From CAIWHR01 sp963741355 (GTDB taxonomy: Bacteria; Pseudomonadota; Gammaproteobacteria; Burkholderiales; Casimicrobiaceae): a stretch of 64,000 nucleotides of DNA. Under the pieces are notes generated by a model that saw only the letters and a list, made by a program, of their open reading frames with translations, made no database searches and was not told where the DNA came from. The position numbers and the translations under genes are program-made. The stretch lies in assembly GCA_963741355.1 (NCBI GenBank), contig CAVUIG010000003.1:124001-188000 (forward strand). Direction: 5' to 3'. Of the stretch, positions 55,687 through 64,000 are shown piece after piece. The first letter of the stretch is position 1. Each line of letters starts with the position of its first letter.

Positions 55687-56665
55687 ATGCGATCGTTGCA
55701 CAAGCTCGTTTTCGCCGCCGTCACCGCGATTGCCCTCGTCACGGCCGCACCCGTCGAGGCGCAGACCAAGCTCAAGTGGGCGCACGTCTACGAGACGAGC
55801 GAGCCGTTCCACAAGTGGTCCGTCTGGGCGGCCGGAGAGATCGAGAGGCGCACCAACGGCCGGTATCACATCGACGTGTTTCCGGCGTCGAGCCTCGGCA
55901 AGGAATCCGACATCAACCAGGGGCTGACGCTCGGCACCGTCGACATGATCATCTCCGGACTGTCGTTCGCCGCGCGGACGATGCCGCGGATCGGCGTCGC
56001 CTACTATCCGTACATGTTCCGCGACGGCGACCACCTGATCGCCTGGTCGAAGAGCCCGGTGTTCGACGAAATGATCGACGAGTACCGGACCAAGACCGGC
56101 ATCCAGATCACGGCGATGACGTATTACGGCATCCGGCAGTCGACGTCGAACAAGGACTTCAGCGACTGCGCCGGGATGAAAGGCCTCAAGATGCGCGTGC
56201 CGGACGTGCCGGCGTACATGGCGCTGCCGAAGAGCTGCGGCGCGAATCCGACGCCGATCGCGTTCGCCGAGGTCTATCTCGCGCTGCAGAACGGCACCGT
56301 CGACGCGCAGGAGAATCCGCTCACGACGATCGAGGCGAAGAAATTCTACGAGGTGCAGAAGAACATCATCCTGACCGGGCACATCGTCGACTCGCTCGCG
56401 ACGCAGGTCGCGCCGCACGTGTGGACCAAGCTCTCCGACGACGACAAGAAGATCTTCGTCGAAGTCACCCGGGAAGCCGCGGCCAACGCGACCGAGGACA
56501 TCAAGAAGCGCGAGGCGGAGCTCGCCGACGAATTCCGGAAGAAGGGGCTCAACGTCCATGCCGTGGACAAGAAGACGCTTCCAGGATCAGATCCTGAAGA
56601 CCATGTCGTTCGAGTCGATGGGCTATTCGAAGGCCGACTGGGACAGGATCCTGGCGATCAAGTAA
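55687..56665 (+). CDS. TRAP transporter substrate-binding protein (DctP family; one frameshift)
   Basis: A periplasmic solute-binding protein of about 325 residues with signal peptide (MRSLHKLVFAAVTAIALVTA). Family segments include KLKWAHVYETSEPFHKWSVW, VFPASSLGKESDINQGLTLG, and the carboxylate-binding Arg in GLKMRVPDVPAY, followed by VDAQENPLTTI. The frame breaks near 56580, after DKKTL; the true end is MSFESMGYSKADWDRILAIK, TAA 56663-56665. GGAGGAAGC precedes the ATG. With the two membrane genes downstream it imports an organic or sugar acid. Confidence 0.9.
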
Positions 56666-56708
56666 GGACGAGCACGGCCGCACGTCAGCCGACCGCGCGC
56701 ATCGCGCC

Positions 56709-57322
56709 ATGTCCGATCCGCAACGCGCCTCCACGCCTGACACCGGCAACCCCGCGGCGGAGGCGCCGGACGTCGAGCACGTCATCGACGAGTCCGGGCA
56801 TTTTCACGTCGCCGACGCGCCGATCGACCTGTCGCATTACATGTTCGAGGCGTGGATCGCGTCGGGTTCTTCTGGCTGCTCGCGCGCGACATCTTCTACC
56901 AGTTCTTCACGCGTTACGTGATGAACGACTCGGCGGCGTGGACCGAGGAGATCGCGCGCTATCTGCTGATCTGCACGGTGTTCGTCGCGATCGCCGCGGC
57001 GGTGCGGACAGCCGGCACATCCACGTGGATTTCCTGTACCGGCTGCCTGCCCCCCGCGTGTGCCGCGCGCTGTCGACGCTGGTGGATATCGTGCGCATCC
57101 TGTTCTTCGCGCCGCGGTCGTGCTCACGTGGCAGATGATGCAGAAGATGACCAACTACAAGATGACGATCGTCGATCTTCCGATGAATCTCGTCTACGGC
57201 GTGTGCCTGTTCGGGTTCGCCTGCGCGACGGCGCGTCGGTTCAGGTCGCGCTCATCCATTGGCGGCAGGGATTCTCGCTGCTCGAGCGTCCCGAGCACGC
57301 GATCGAGGAGACGATCGAGTGA
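56709..57322 (+). CDS. TRAP transporter small membrane subunit (DctQ family; several frameshifts)
   Basis: About 205 residues with an unusually long charged N-terminus (MSDPQRASTPDTGNPAAEAP, HVIDESGHFHVADAPID). The four-helix DctQ region follows: FFWLLARDIFYQFFTRYVMN, AWTEEIARYLLICTVFVAIA, HIHVDFLYRLPAPRVCRALS, LTWQMMQKMTNYK, ending LIHWRQGFSLLERPEHAIEE. Frame changes occur near 56865, 57015, 57115 and 57235. The long N-terminal extension is unusual for DctQ. The stop overlaps the next gene's start region (GTGA). Confidence 0.75.
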
Positions 57323-58734
57323 CGGGCGCGCATGGACGCTCCTGCTCGGCTCGTTCCTCGCGATGATGCTGACCGGCGTGCCGGTCGCGATCGCCATGGC
57401 GGGCTCGGCGCTCGTCTACATCGCGCTGACGGGCGACATGCCGCCGCTCGTGGTCGTGCACCGGATGATCAGCGGCATCGACAGCTTCCCGCTGCTCGCG
57501 GTGCCGTTCTTCATCCTCGCCGGCAACCTGATGAACAACGCCGGCATCACCAACCGCATCTACGACTTCGCGCTCGCGCTGGTCGGCTGGATGAAAGGCG
57601 GCCTCGGCCACGTCAACATCATCGGGTCGGTGATCTTCGCGGGAATGTCGGGCACGGCGATCGCCGACGCCGCGGGCCTTGGCACGATCGAGATCAAGGC
57701 GATGCGCGACAAGGGCTACGACCTAGGAATTCTCGGTGGGCGTGACCGCTGCGTCGGCGACGCTCGGCCCGATCATTCCGCCGTCGCTGCCGTTCGTCAT
57801 CTACGCGATGATGGCCAACGTTTCCGTCGGCCAGCTGTTTCTCGCCGGGATCCTGCCGGGCCTGGTGATGGCGGCGCTGATGATGTGACGGTCGCCTAGT
57901 ATGCGCACCGGAACAAATGGGGCGGCGACATCGAGTTCGAATGGCGCCGGATGGGCAAGGCGTCGTCGAGCTGGCGGTGGTGATCGGGTTCCCGGGGCTG
58001 CTCTGGGGCGTGGTGCAATTCGGCCTGCCGTTCAACGTCGCGATCGGCATCGGCGCTGGCGTGCTGCTCGCCGCCGACCGGAAGTGGAAGTTCGACGCGG
58101 TGCTGCCGATCATGACGCCGGTGCTGCTCATCGGCGGGATGACGACAGGCGTGTTCACGCCGACCGAGGGCGCGATCGCCGCGTGCGTCTGGGCGCTGTT
58201 CCTCGGCCTCGTCTGGTACCGCACGCTGAGCTGGCGGATGCTCGCCAAGGTGTCGATGGACACGATCGAGACGACCGCGACTGTCCTGTTCATCGTCGCC
58301 GCCGCGTCGATCTTCGGCTGGCTGCTGACCGCGACGCGCGTGACCGACGCCGTGGCGACGTGGGTGCTCGCGTTCACGCATACGCCGTGGGTGTTCCTGC
58401 TCCTCGCGAACCTGCTGATGCTCTTCGTCGGCTGCTTCCTCGAGCCGACCGCCGCGATCCTGATCCGGTCCCGGTGCTGATGCCGGTCGGTGCACCAGCT
58501 CGGCATCGATCCGGTGCATTTCGGGCTGATCATGGTGCTGAACCTGATGATCGGCCTCCTGCATCCGCCGATGGGAATGGTGCTGTTCGTGCTGGCGCGG
58601 GTCGCGAACCTCTCGATCGAGAAGACGACGATGGCGATCATCCCGTGGCTCGTGCCGCTGCTGGCAGCCTCGTGCTGATCACCTACGTGCCGAAGATCTC
58701 GCTGTGGCTGCCGAAGATGTTCTATCTCCCATGA
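57319..58734 (+). CDS. TRAP transporter large membrane subunit (DctM family; several frameshifts)
   Basis: The channel-forming permease, about 470 residues with 12 or more helices. It contains LLLGSFLAMMLTGVPVAIAM, FPLLAVPFFILAGNLMNNAG, the conserved NIIGSVIFAGMSGTAIADAA, GPIIPPSLPFVIYAM, TPTEGAIAACVWALFLG and GLIMVLNLMIGLLHPPMGMV. Frames change near 57335, 57730, 57890, 58475 and 58670. The end is VPKISLWLPKMFYLP. The TGA overlaps the ATG of the dehydratase at 58731, so transport and catabolism genes are translationally coupled. Confidence 0.85.
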
Positions 58735-59839
58735 GCGCCCGCATCCAGCGCGTCGACATCCTGCAGGTCGACCTCGTGCCGAAGGTGAAGCGCACCGACG
58801 CGATCCAGGCGTTCGTCAGCCAGGAAACGCCGATCGTGCGCATCCGCTGCGACGACGGCGCCGAGGGCACGGGCTACACGTACACGATCGGCACGGGCGG
58901 CTCGTCGGTCGTCGCGCTGCTGCGCGACCACCTCGCGCCGCGACTCGTCGGCCGCGACCCCGATTGCATCGAGGCGATCTGGAAGGACCTGTTCTTTCAC
59001 ACGCACGCGACGGCGGTCGGCGCGATCACGAGCCTCGCGCTCGCGGCGATCGACACCGCGCTGTGGGACCTCAAGTGCCGGCGCGCCGGACTGCCGCTGT
59101 GGAAGGCCGCCGGCGGCGCGCAGCCGAAAGTCCCCGTCTACACGACGGAAGGCGGGTGGCTGCACCATTCCTCGCAGCAGCTCGTCGACGAGACGGTCGC
59201 GGCGAAGGAGCGGGATTTCGCGGCGCGAAGATCAAGGTCGGCAGGCCGACGATCGCCGAGGACGTCGCCCGGCTCGCGGCGGTGCGCGCCGCGGTCGGCG
59301 ACGCGTTCGAGGTGATGGTCGACGCGAACCAGGCGTTCACCGTGGCCGAGGCGCGACGGCGCGCGCACGCGTACGCGCCGCTCGGTCTCGCGTGGCTCGA
59401 GGAGCCGCTGCCGGCGGAGGACCTCGCCGGCCATGTCGAGCTCGCCGCGTCGGCGACGATGCCGATCGCCGTCGGCGAATCGCTCTACCACCCGGCGCAT
59501 TTCCGCGAGTACCTCGAACGGGGCGCCTGCTCGATTGTCCAAGTGGATTGCGCGCGCATCGGCGGCATCACGCCCTGGCTCAAGGTCGCGCACCTCGCTG
59601 AAACGTTCAACGTGGCCGTCTGTCCGCATTTCCTGATGGAGCTGCACGTCTCGCTCACCGCGGCGGTGCCGAACGGCGCGTGGGTCGAGTACATCCCGCA
59701 GCTCGACTCGATCACGACGTCGCGGATGGCGATGGCCGACGGCTTTGCGATCCCGCCGGACGCGCCGGGCCTCGGCATCGAATGGGATTTCGCGGCGATC
59801 GAGCGTCAGGCCATCGGCCGCGCCAGCGTCGGGGCCTGA
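58731..59839 (+). CDS. Mandelate racemase/muconate lactonizing-type dehydratase (one frameshift)
   Basis: About 369 residues, enolase superfamily. Active-site elements in order: KxK in GAKIKVGRPTIAED, Asp in VMVDANQAFTVAE, Glu in AWLEEPLPAED, Glu in PIAVGESLYH, Asp in QVDCARIGGIT, and the late His in NVAVCPHFLMELH. The N-terminal capping domain (VDILQVDLVPKVKRTDAIQA) is complete. The frame breaks near 59222, just before the KxK. This set resembles galactarate/talarate or other acid-sugar dehydratases. The gene overlaps the TRAP permease stop and precedes a second, unrelated dehydratase. Confidence 0.83.
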
Positions 59840-59858
59840 CGCCCCGGAAAGGATTCAC

Positions 59859-61379
59859 ATGCTCACCCGCGCCTCGCTCACCATTCGCCTGCATCCCGAC
59901 GACGACGTCGTCATCGCCCGCACGCAGCTGATCGGCGGCACCCGAGTTGCCGACGAGGACGTGACCGTCACGGGGCTCGTTCCGTCGGGCACAAGATGGC
60001 GACGCACGCGATCCGTGCCGGACGCCGGTCAAGCGCTACAACCAGATCATCGGTTTCGCGAGCCGCGACATCGCCGCCGGCGAGCACGTCCACCTGCACA
60101 ACCTCGAGATGGGCGCTTCGACCGCGATTACGCGTTCGGCGTCGACGCGAAGCCGACGCAATATCGCGAGCCCCGGCGACGTTCGACGGCATCGTCCGCG
60201 ACGACGGCCGGGTGGCGACGCGCAACTACATCGGCATCCTGTCGACGGTCAACTGCTCGGCCACCGTCGCGCGCGGAATCGCCGATCACTTCAGCGCGCG
60301 AAAGGCTCTCCGCGTTCCCCAACGTCGACGGCGTCGTCGCGCTGACCCACGGCAGCGGCTGCGGCATGGACACCAAGGGCGACGGCATGGCCATATTGCG
60401 TCGCACGCTCGGCGGCTACGCACGTCACCCGAATTTCGCCGCCGTGCTGATCGTCGGACTGGGGTGCGAGGCGAATCAGATCAGCGCGCTCCTCGGCGCG
60501 GAGTCGTTGACGGAAGGTCCGCGGCTCGTCACGTACAGCATCCAGGACACCGGCGGCACCGCGAAGTCGATCGCGCGCGGCGTCGAGCAGGTCGAGGCGA
60601 TGCTGCCCGCCGCGAACGCGGTGCGGCGCACGCCGGTGCCCGCATCGCATCTCGTCATCGGCCTGCAGTGCGGGGGCTCGGACGGCTACTCGGGCATCAC
60701 CGCGAATCCGGCGCTCGGCGCTGCGGTCGACACGCTGGTGCGCCACGGCGGCACGGCGATTCTCTCGGAAACCCCGGAGATCTACGGCGCCGAGCATCTG
60801 CTGACGCGTCGCGCGCTGTCGCGCGACGTCGGCGAGAAGCTGATCGAGCGCATCCGCTGGTGGGAGGACTACACGACGCGCGAGCGCGGCGACATGAACA
60901 ACAATCCGTCGCCGGGCAACAAGGCCGGCGGGCTCACGACGATCCTCGAGAAATCGCTGGGCGCCGTGGCGAAGGGCGGGACGACCAATCTCGTCGACGT
61001 GTACGAATACGCGCAGCCGGTCACCGCCAAGGGCTTCGTGTTCATGGACACGCCGGGCTACGATCCGGTGTCGGCGACCGGCCAGGTCGCCGGCGGCGCG
61101 AACATGATCGTGTTCACGACCGGGCGCGGCTCCGCGTACGGATGCGCGCCCGCGCCGTCGCTCAAGCTCTCGACCAACACGCCATTGTGGGTGAAGCAGG
61201 AGGAGGACATCGACCTCAACTGCGGCGAGATCGCCGACGGCACCGCGACGATCGACGAGATAGGGGAGCGGCTCTTCCGGTTGCTGCTCGAGACCGCTTC
61301 GGGTGACAAGTCCAAGAGTGAGCGCCACGGTTATGGCCAGAGCGAGTTCGTGCCCTGGTACCTGGGCGCGGTGATGTGA
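59859..61379 (+). CDS. UxaA/GarD family sugar-acid dehydratase (frameshifted)
   Basis: About 505 residues. The N-terminal SAF domain (SLTIRLHPDDDVVIARTQL, HLHNLEMGAFD when repaired) precedes the dehydratase core: GRVATRNYIGILSTVNCSAT, ALTHGSGCGMDTKGDGM, VLIVGLGCEANQISAL, LQCGGSDGYSGITANPALG, and ERGDMNNNPSPGNKAGGLTT. These match altronate (UxaA) and galactarate (GarD) dehydratases, Fe2+-dependent enzymes. Frame changes occur near 59995, 60030, 60112, 60170 and 60305. AAAGGA precedes the ATG at 59859. Altronate versus galactarate specificity is open. Confidence 0.87.
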   Translation: MLTRASLTIRLHPDDDVVIARTQLIGGTRVADEDVTVTGLVPSGTRWRRTRSVPDAGQALQPDHRFREPRHRRRRARPPAQPRDGRFDRDYAFGVDAKPTQYREPRRRSTASSATTAGWRRATTSASCRRSTARPPSRAESPITSARERLSAFPNVDGVVALTHGSGCGMDTKGDGMAILRRTLGGYARHPNFAAVLIVGLGCEANQISALLGAESLTEGPRLVTYSIQDTGGTAKSIARGVEQVEAMLPAANAVRRTPVPASHLVIGLQCGGSDGYSGITANPALGAAVDTLVRHGGTAILSETPEIYGAEHLLTRRALSRDVGEKLIERIRWWEDYTTRERGDMNNNPSPGNKAGGLTTILEKSLGAVAKGGTTNLVDVYEYAQPVTAKGFVFMDTPGYDPVSATGQVAGGANMIVFTTGRGSAYGCAPAPSLKLSTNTPLWVKQEEDIDLNCGEIADGTATIDEIGERLFRLLLETASGDKSKSERHGYGQSEFVPWYLGAVM

Positions 61380-61461
61380 GCGGCGCGGCGATACGCCTGC
61401 GCAGAACGCGGTCCGGCAATCCGCCGTCGGTCAAGACCGGGCATATTGCGGCCGGCTGAGA

Positions 61462-61490
61462 TTGACACTCGGAAGGGCAGATCGTACGCT
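61462..61490 (+). promoter_or_regulatory. Sigma-70 promoter of the ABC transporter operon
   Basis: A perfect -35 TTGACA at 61462-61467, 17-base spacer, and TACGCT at 61485-61490; start of transcription near 61497, about 48 bases before the ATG at 61545. Confidence 0.6.
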
Positions 61491-61544
61491 CGGTGTCCAC
61501 AATAACAATGCCTGTCACAAGAGCATTTTCCCATGGAGGAGTTG

Positions 61545-62921
61545 ATGAGGATGATGACGAGATTTGCCGCCGCGATCGTCGCGGCAGCGATGCTGGCGGT
61601 CGCGGCGCCCGCGCTGGCGCAGGAGAAGCTCACGGTCTGGTGGGTCAAGGGCTTCTACAAGTCCGAGGACGACGCGCTGTTCGAGGCGATCAAGAAGTTC
61701 GAGGCGAAGACCGGCGTCAAGGTCGAGCTCTCGCAATACCCGGTCCAGGACATGATCCCGAAGACGGTGGCCGCGCTCGACGCGGGCACGCCGCCCGACG
61801 TCGCCTACGCCGACGTCTACGACTTCCAGGTCGCCGGCAAGTGGGCCTACGACGGCAAGCTCGAGGACATCTCCGACGTCATCGCGCCGATGAAGGACAA
61901 GTTCCTCAAGAACACCGTCGAGACGACAAATCTCTACAACGACAAGACCAAGAAGAAGGCGTACTACGCGTTTCCGCTGAAGCAGCAGACGATGCACATC
62001 CAGTATTGGAAGAGCATGCTGGCCGATGCGGGTATCAAGGAATCCGACATTCCGGCCTCGTGGAAGGCGTACTGGGATTTCTGGTGCGACAAGGTGCAGC
62101 CGGCGCACCGCTCCAAGACCGGCAAGCGCACTTACGCGATCGGACAGCCGATGGGCGTGGATTCGAGCGACTCGTTCTACTCGTTCCTGACCTACGCCGA
62201 CGCCTACAACGTGCAGATGGTCGCGGACGACGGCAAGCTGCTGGTCGACGATCCGAAGGTCAAGGCCGGGCTCGTCGCCGCGCTCAAGGACTACACGAGC
62301 ATCCGCATCCGCGGCTGCACGCCGCCGTCGTCGACGAGCTGGAAGGACCCCGACAACAACGTCGCCTTCCATAACCAGACGATCCTGATGACGCACAACG
62401 CGACGATTTCCATCGCGGCGAAGTGGCTGGACGACGCCAACAACACGACGTTGACGCCCGAGCAGCGGGCGACGGCCAAGAAGAACTACGAGGAGAACAT
62501 CGCGACGGCCGGGTTCCCGAAGAAGCCCGACGGCTCGCCGATGATCTACCGCGCCGCGGTAAAGGTCGGGGTCATCTTCGAGGGCGCGAAGAACAAGAAG
62601 CGCGCCAAGGAATTCGTCGCGTTCCTGCTGCAGGACGAGAATCTGCAACCGTACGTCGAGGGCTCGCTCGGGCGCTGGTTCCCGGTGACCAAGTCCGGCA
62701 GGCAGAGCGCGTTCTGGCAGGCCGACCCGCATCGGAAGGCGGTCTACAACCAGTTCGGCGCCGGAACGACGAACTTCGAATTCACCAAGAACTACAAGTT
62801 CACGGTGCTCAACAACGAGAACGTGTGGGCGAAGGCGATGAGCCGGGTGGTCAACGACGGCTGGACGCCGGAAAAGGCGGTCGACGAGATGATCGCCCGT
62901 ATCAAGCAGGTCGCCAGCTGA
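61545..62921 (+). CDS. ABC transporter sugar-binding protein (extracellular solute-binding family 1)
   Basis: A periplasmic binding protein of 458 residues. ATG 61545 is chosen for the GGAGGA four bases upstream and because it begins the signal peptide (MRMMTRFAAAIVAAAMLAVA). The family-1 pattern is clear: KLTVWWVKGFYKSEDDALFE, KFEAKTGVKVELSQYP, VAALDAGTPPDVAYADVYDF, and late KRAKEFVAFLLQDENLQPYV. It delivers a sugar or polyol to the permeases encoded downstream; the ligand is not evident. The ORF is intact. The permease follows 25 bases later. Confidence 0.92.
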   Translation: MRMMTRFAAAIVAAAMLAVAAPALAQEKLTVWWVKGFYKSEDDALFEAIKKFEAKTGVKVELSQYPVQDMIPKTVAALDAGTPPDVAYADVYDFQVAGKWAYDGKLEDISDVIAPMKDKFLKNTVETTNLYNDKTKKKAYYAFPLKQQTMHIQYWKSMLADAGIKESDIPASWKAYWDFWCDKVQPAHRSKTGKRTYAIGQPMGVDSSDSFYSFLTYADAYNVQMVADDGKLLVDDPKVKAGLVAALKDYTSIRIRGCTPPSSTSWKDPDNNVAFHNQTILMTHNATISIAAKWLDDANNTTLTPEQRATAKKNYEENIATAGFPKKPDGSPMIYRAAVKVGVIFEGAKNKKRAKEFVAFLLQDENLQPYVEGSLGRWFPVTKSGRQSAFWQADPHRKAVYNQFGAGTTNFEFTKNYKFTVLNNENVWAKAMSRVVNDGWTPEKAVDEMIARIKQVAS

Positions 62922-62946
62922 ATTTCGCCGGCTTCTCTGCCGACGC

Positions 62947-63891
62947 ATGACCGCCGGGACGGGCGGGGGCGCTGCCTCCGCCCATCCCGACACGCTCCTG
63001 GAGGAGCACGCGCAAGTGTCCACGCTCGCACTCCCCGACGCGCAGCCGCTGCCGTCCGGGCCGACGAAGAAGGGGCTTTCGCCCTGGCAGAAATGGGGCA
63101 TGATCCTGCTCGCCCCGTACGTGGTCGTGTTCCTCGTGTTCGTGCTCTATCCGGTCGGATACGGCCTCTGGCTCGCGCGGCACCCGGCGAGCTACCAGAG
63201 CCTCGTCGACGACCCGATCTTCCTGCGCTCGGTCTACAACACGCTGGTGTTCGTGATCGTCGGCATCAATCTCAAGATGATCGTCGCGCTGATCCTGTCC
63301 GGCTTCTTCGTGACGGCGCGGACGTGGATCAAGTGGCTGTCGCTGCTTTTCATCCTGCCGTGGGCGGTGCCGTCGATCCCGACCATCCTGTCGATCCGGT
63401 TCATGCTGAACCCGGAATGGGGGCTCATCAATTCGCTGATCTTCCGGTTCACCGGTGCAGATGGCCCCAACTGGCTCAACGACCCGACGCTGGCGCTTGG
63501 CATGGCCATGCTGGTGCACATCTGGAAGTCGCTGCCGTTCTGGACGCTTATCCTCGTCGCCGGCCGCCTCGCGATCCCGGCGGAGCACTACGAGGCAGCG
63601 TCCGTCGACGGCGCGACGACGTGGCAGAAATTCCGCTTCATCACCTGGCCGTCGATGCGCACGCTCTATCTCACGTGCACGATCCTGTCGATGATCTGGA
63701 CGATGGGCGACTTCAACAGCGTCTACCTGCTGACCGGCGGCGGTCCCGCCGACCTCACGCACGTGCTCGCGACACTGGGCATCCGCTACCTGCGGCTCGA
63801 CCAGGTCGACCTGTCGATGGCGGCGATCATCGTTGCGCTGCCGGCGATACTGCCCCTCGTCTACTTCATGATGAAGCGCCTCTCGAAGTGA
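62947..63891 (+). CDS. Sugar ABC transporter permease, MalF/UgpA type
   Basis: An intact 314-residue inner-membrane permease with about six helices. The EAA loop that contacts the ATPase reads EHYEAASVDGATTWQKFRFI. Other family segments are LLAPYVVVFLVFVLYPVGYG and DLTHVLATLGIRYLRLDQVD. The N-terminal 45 residues are a soluble Ala/Pro-rich extension. It is the second gene of the ABC operon; the partner permease begins at 63943. Confidence 0.92.
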   Translation: MTAGTGGGAASAHPDTLLEEHAQVSTLALPDAQPLPSGPTKKGLSPWQKWGMILLAPYVVVFLVFVLYPVGYGLWLARHPASYQSLVDDPIFLRSVYNTLVFVIVGINLKMIVALILSGFFVTARTWIKWLSLLFILPWAVPSIPTILSIRFMLNPEWGLINSLIFRFTGADGPNWLNDPTLALGMAMLVHIWKSLPFWTLILVAGRLAIPAEHYEAASVDGATTWQKFRFITWPSMRTLYLTCTILSMIWTMGDFNSVYLLTGGGPADLTHVLATLGIRYLRLDQVDLSMAAIIVALPAILPLVYFMMKRLSK

Positions 63892-63942
63892 GCCTCCAAG
63901 CTCACTTGTGCGGATGCGGGCCTCCCACGAGGGGCTGGCGAC

Positions 63943-64000
63943 ATGAAGTGCGACGTCACCACCGAGGCAAAGCTGCTGCTGATCGGCATCCCGGTGTTCA
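63943..64000 (+). CDS. Second sugar ABC transporter permease, N-terminus only (partial)
   Basis: ATG 63943 starts MKCDVTTEAKLLLIGIPVF and is open to the window edge. The position 51 bases after the MalF-type permease and the hydrophobic first helix fit the MalG-type partner permease. Too short for certainty. Confidence 0.55.
   Translation, partial: MKCDVTTEAKLLLIGIPVF

Overview
The window looks like a chromosomal segment of a high-GC betaproteobacterium near the Burkholderiales. The reasons are hemC-hemD and hemX-hemY, an ubiA cluster with a CDP-6-deoxyglucoseen-reductase-like flavoprotein, a yqjDEK-type block, bioA/dacB, a TRAP-based sugar-acid cluster, and recurrent TAGAAT -10 boxes. I see no tRNA, rRNA, CRISPR array, insertion sequence or prophage. 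A large fraction of the genes (about 20 of 64) are broken by one or more single-base frameshifts while codon use and family motifs stay intact. In two places sister repeat copies show the inserted base directly. I therefore treat most broken genes as functional genes in an error-rich (probably metagenomic) assembly and give coordinates for the whole locus.

Layout. 1-5 kb: a partial ORF, a secreted di-heme cytochrome c peroxidase-like protein with a small unknown gene, and a divergent winged-helix/ATPase/TPR regulator. 5-7 kb: dusA and a D-erythronate-dehydrogenase-like gene. 7.3-10.1 kb: a secreted BNR-repeat protein preceded by a candidate leader peptide and terminator. 10.5-18.2 kb: hemC, hemD, then a 3.4-kb block (D-2-hydroxyacid dehydrogenase with a partial second copy, EamA transporter, HHH protein) that separates them from hemX and hemY. 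18.5-21.1 kb: a secreted protein with five nearly identical 128-residue modules and a dockerin-like end. 21-26 kb: ferredoxin-reductase, epimerase, ubiA, deoxyinosine glycosylase, AHSA1-like and SDR genes. 26-33.2 kb: an island of secreted proteins (kelch protein, lipoprotein, second repeat-domain protein) with a TPR-AraC regulator and an MFS transporter. 33.4-45.4 kb: mostly housekeeping genes (ubiD, yqjDEK type, cupin, dacB, bioA, type Vd patatin/Omp85, cytochrome b561, two yceI, proline iminopeptidase). 45.5-64 kb: sugar-acid catabolism (two enolase-superfamily dehydratases, UxaA/GarD dehydratase, idonate-type dehydrogenase, SDR, two FAH-family enzymes, ketoglutarate semialdehyde dehydrogenase, TRAP transporter, GntR regulator), interrupted by a lower-GC class III cyclase and a crotonase, and ending in a sugar ABC transporter that runs off the window.

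The most interesting non-gene signals are three. First, a 17-bp element, identical at 16 positions, lies at almost the same distance upstream of two secreted-protein genes, and one copy sits between its gene and the divergent TPR-AraC regulator. Second, a promoter, 26-codon leader ORF, intrinsic terminator overlapping the leader stop, and ribosome-binding site stand in order before the BNR-repeat gene. Third, a perfect FadR/GntR-type operator lies between the glucarate-dehydratase-like gene and its divergent GntR regulator.
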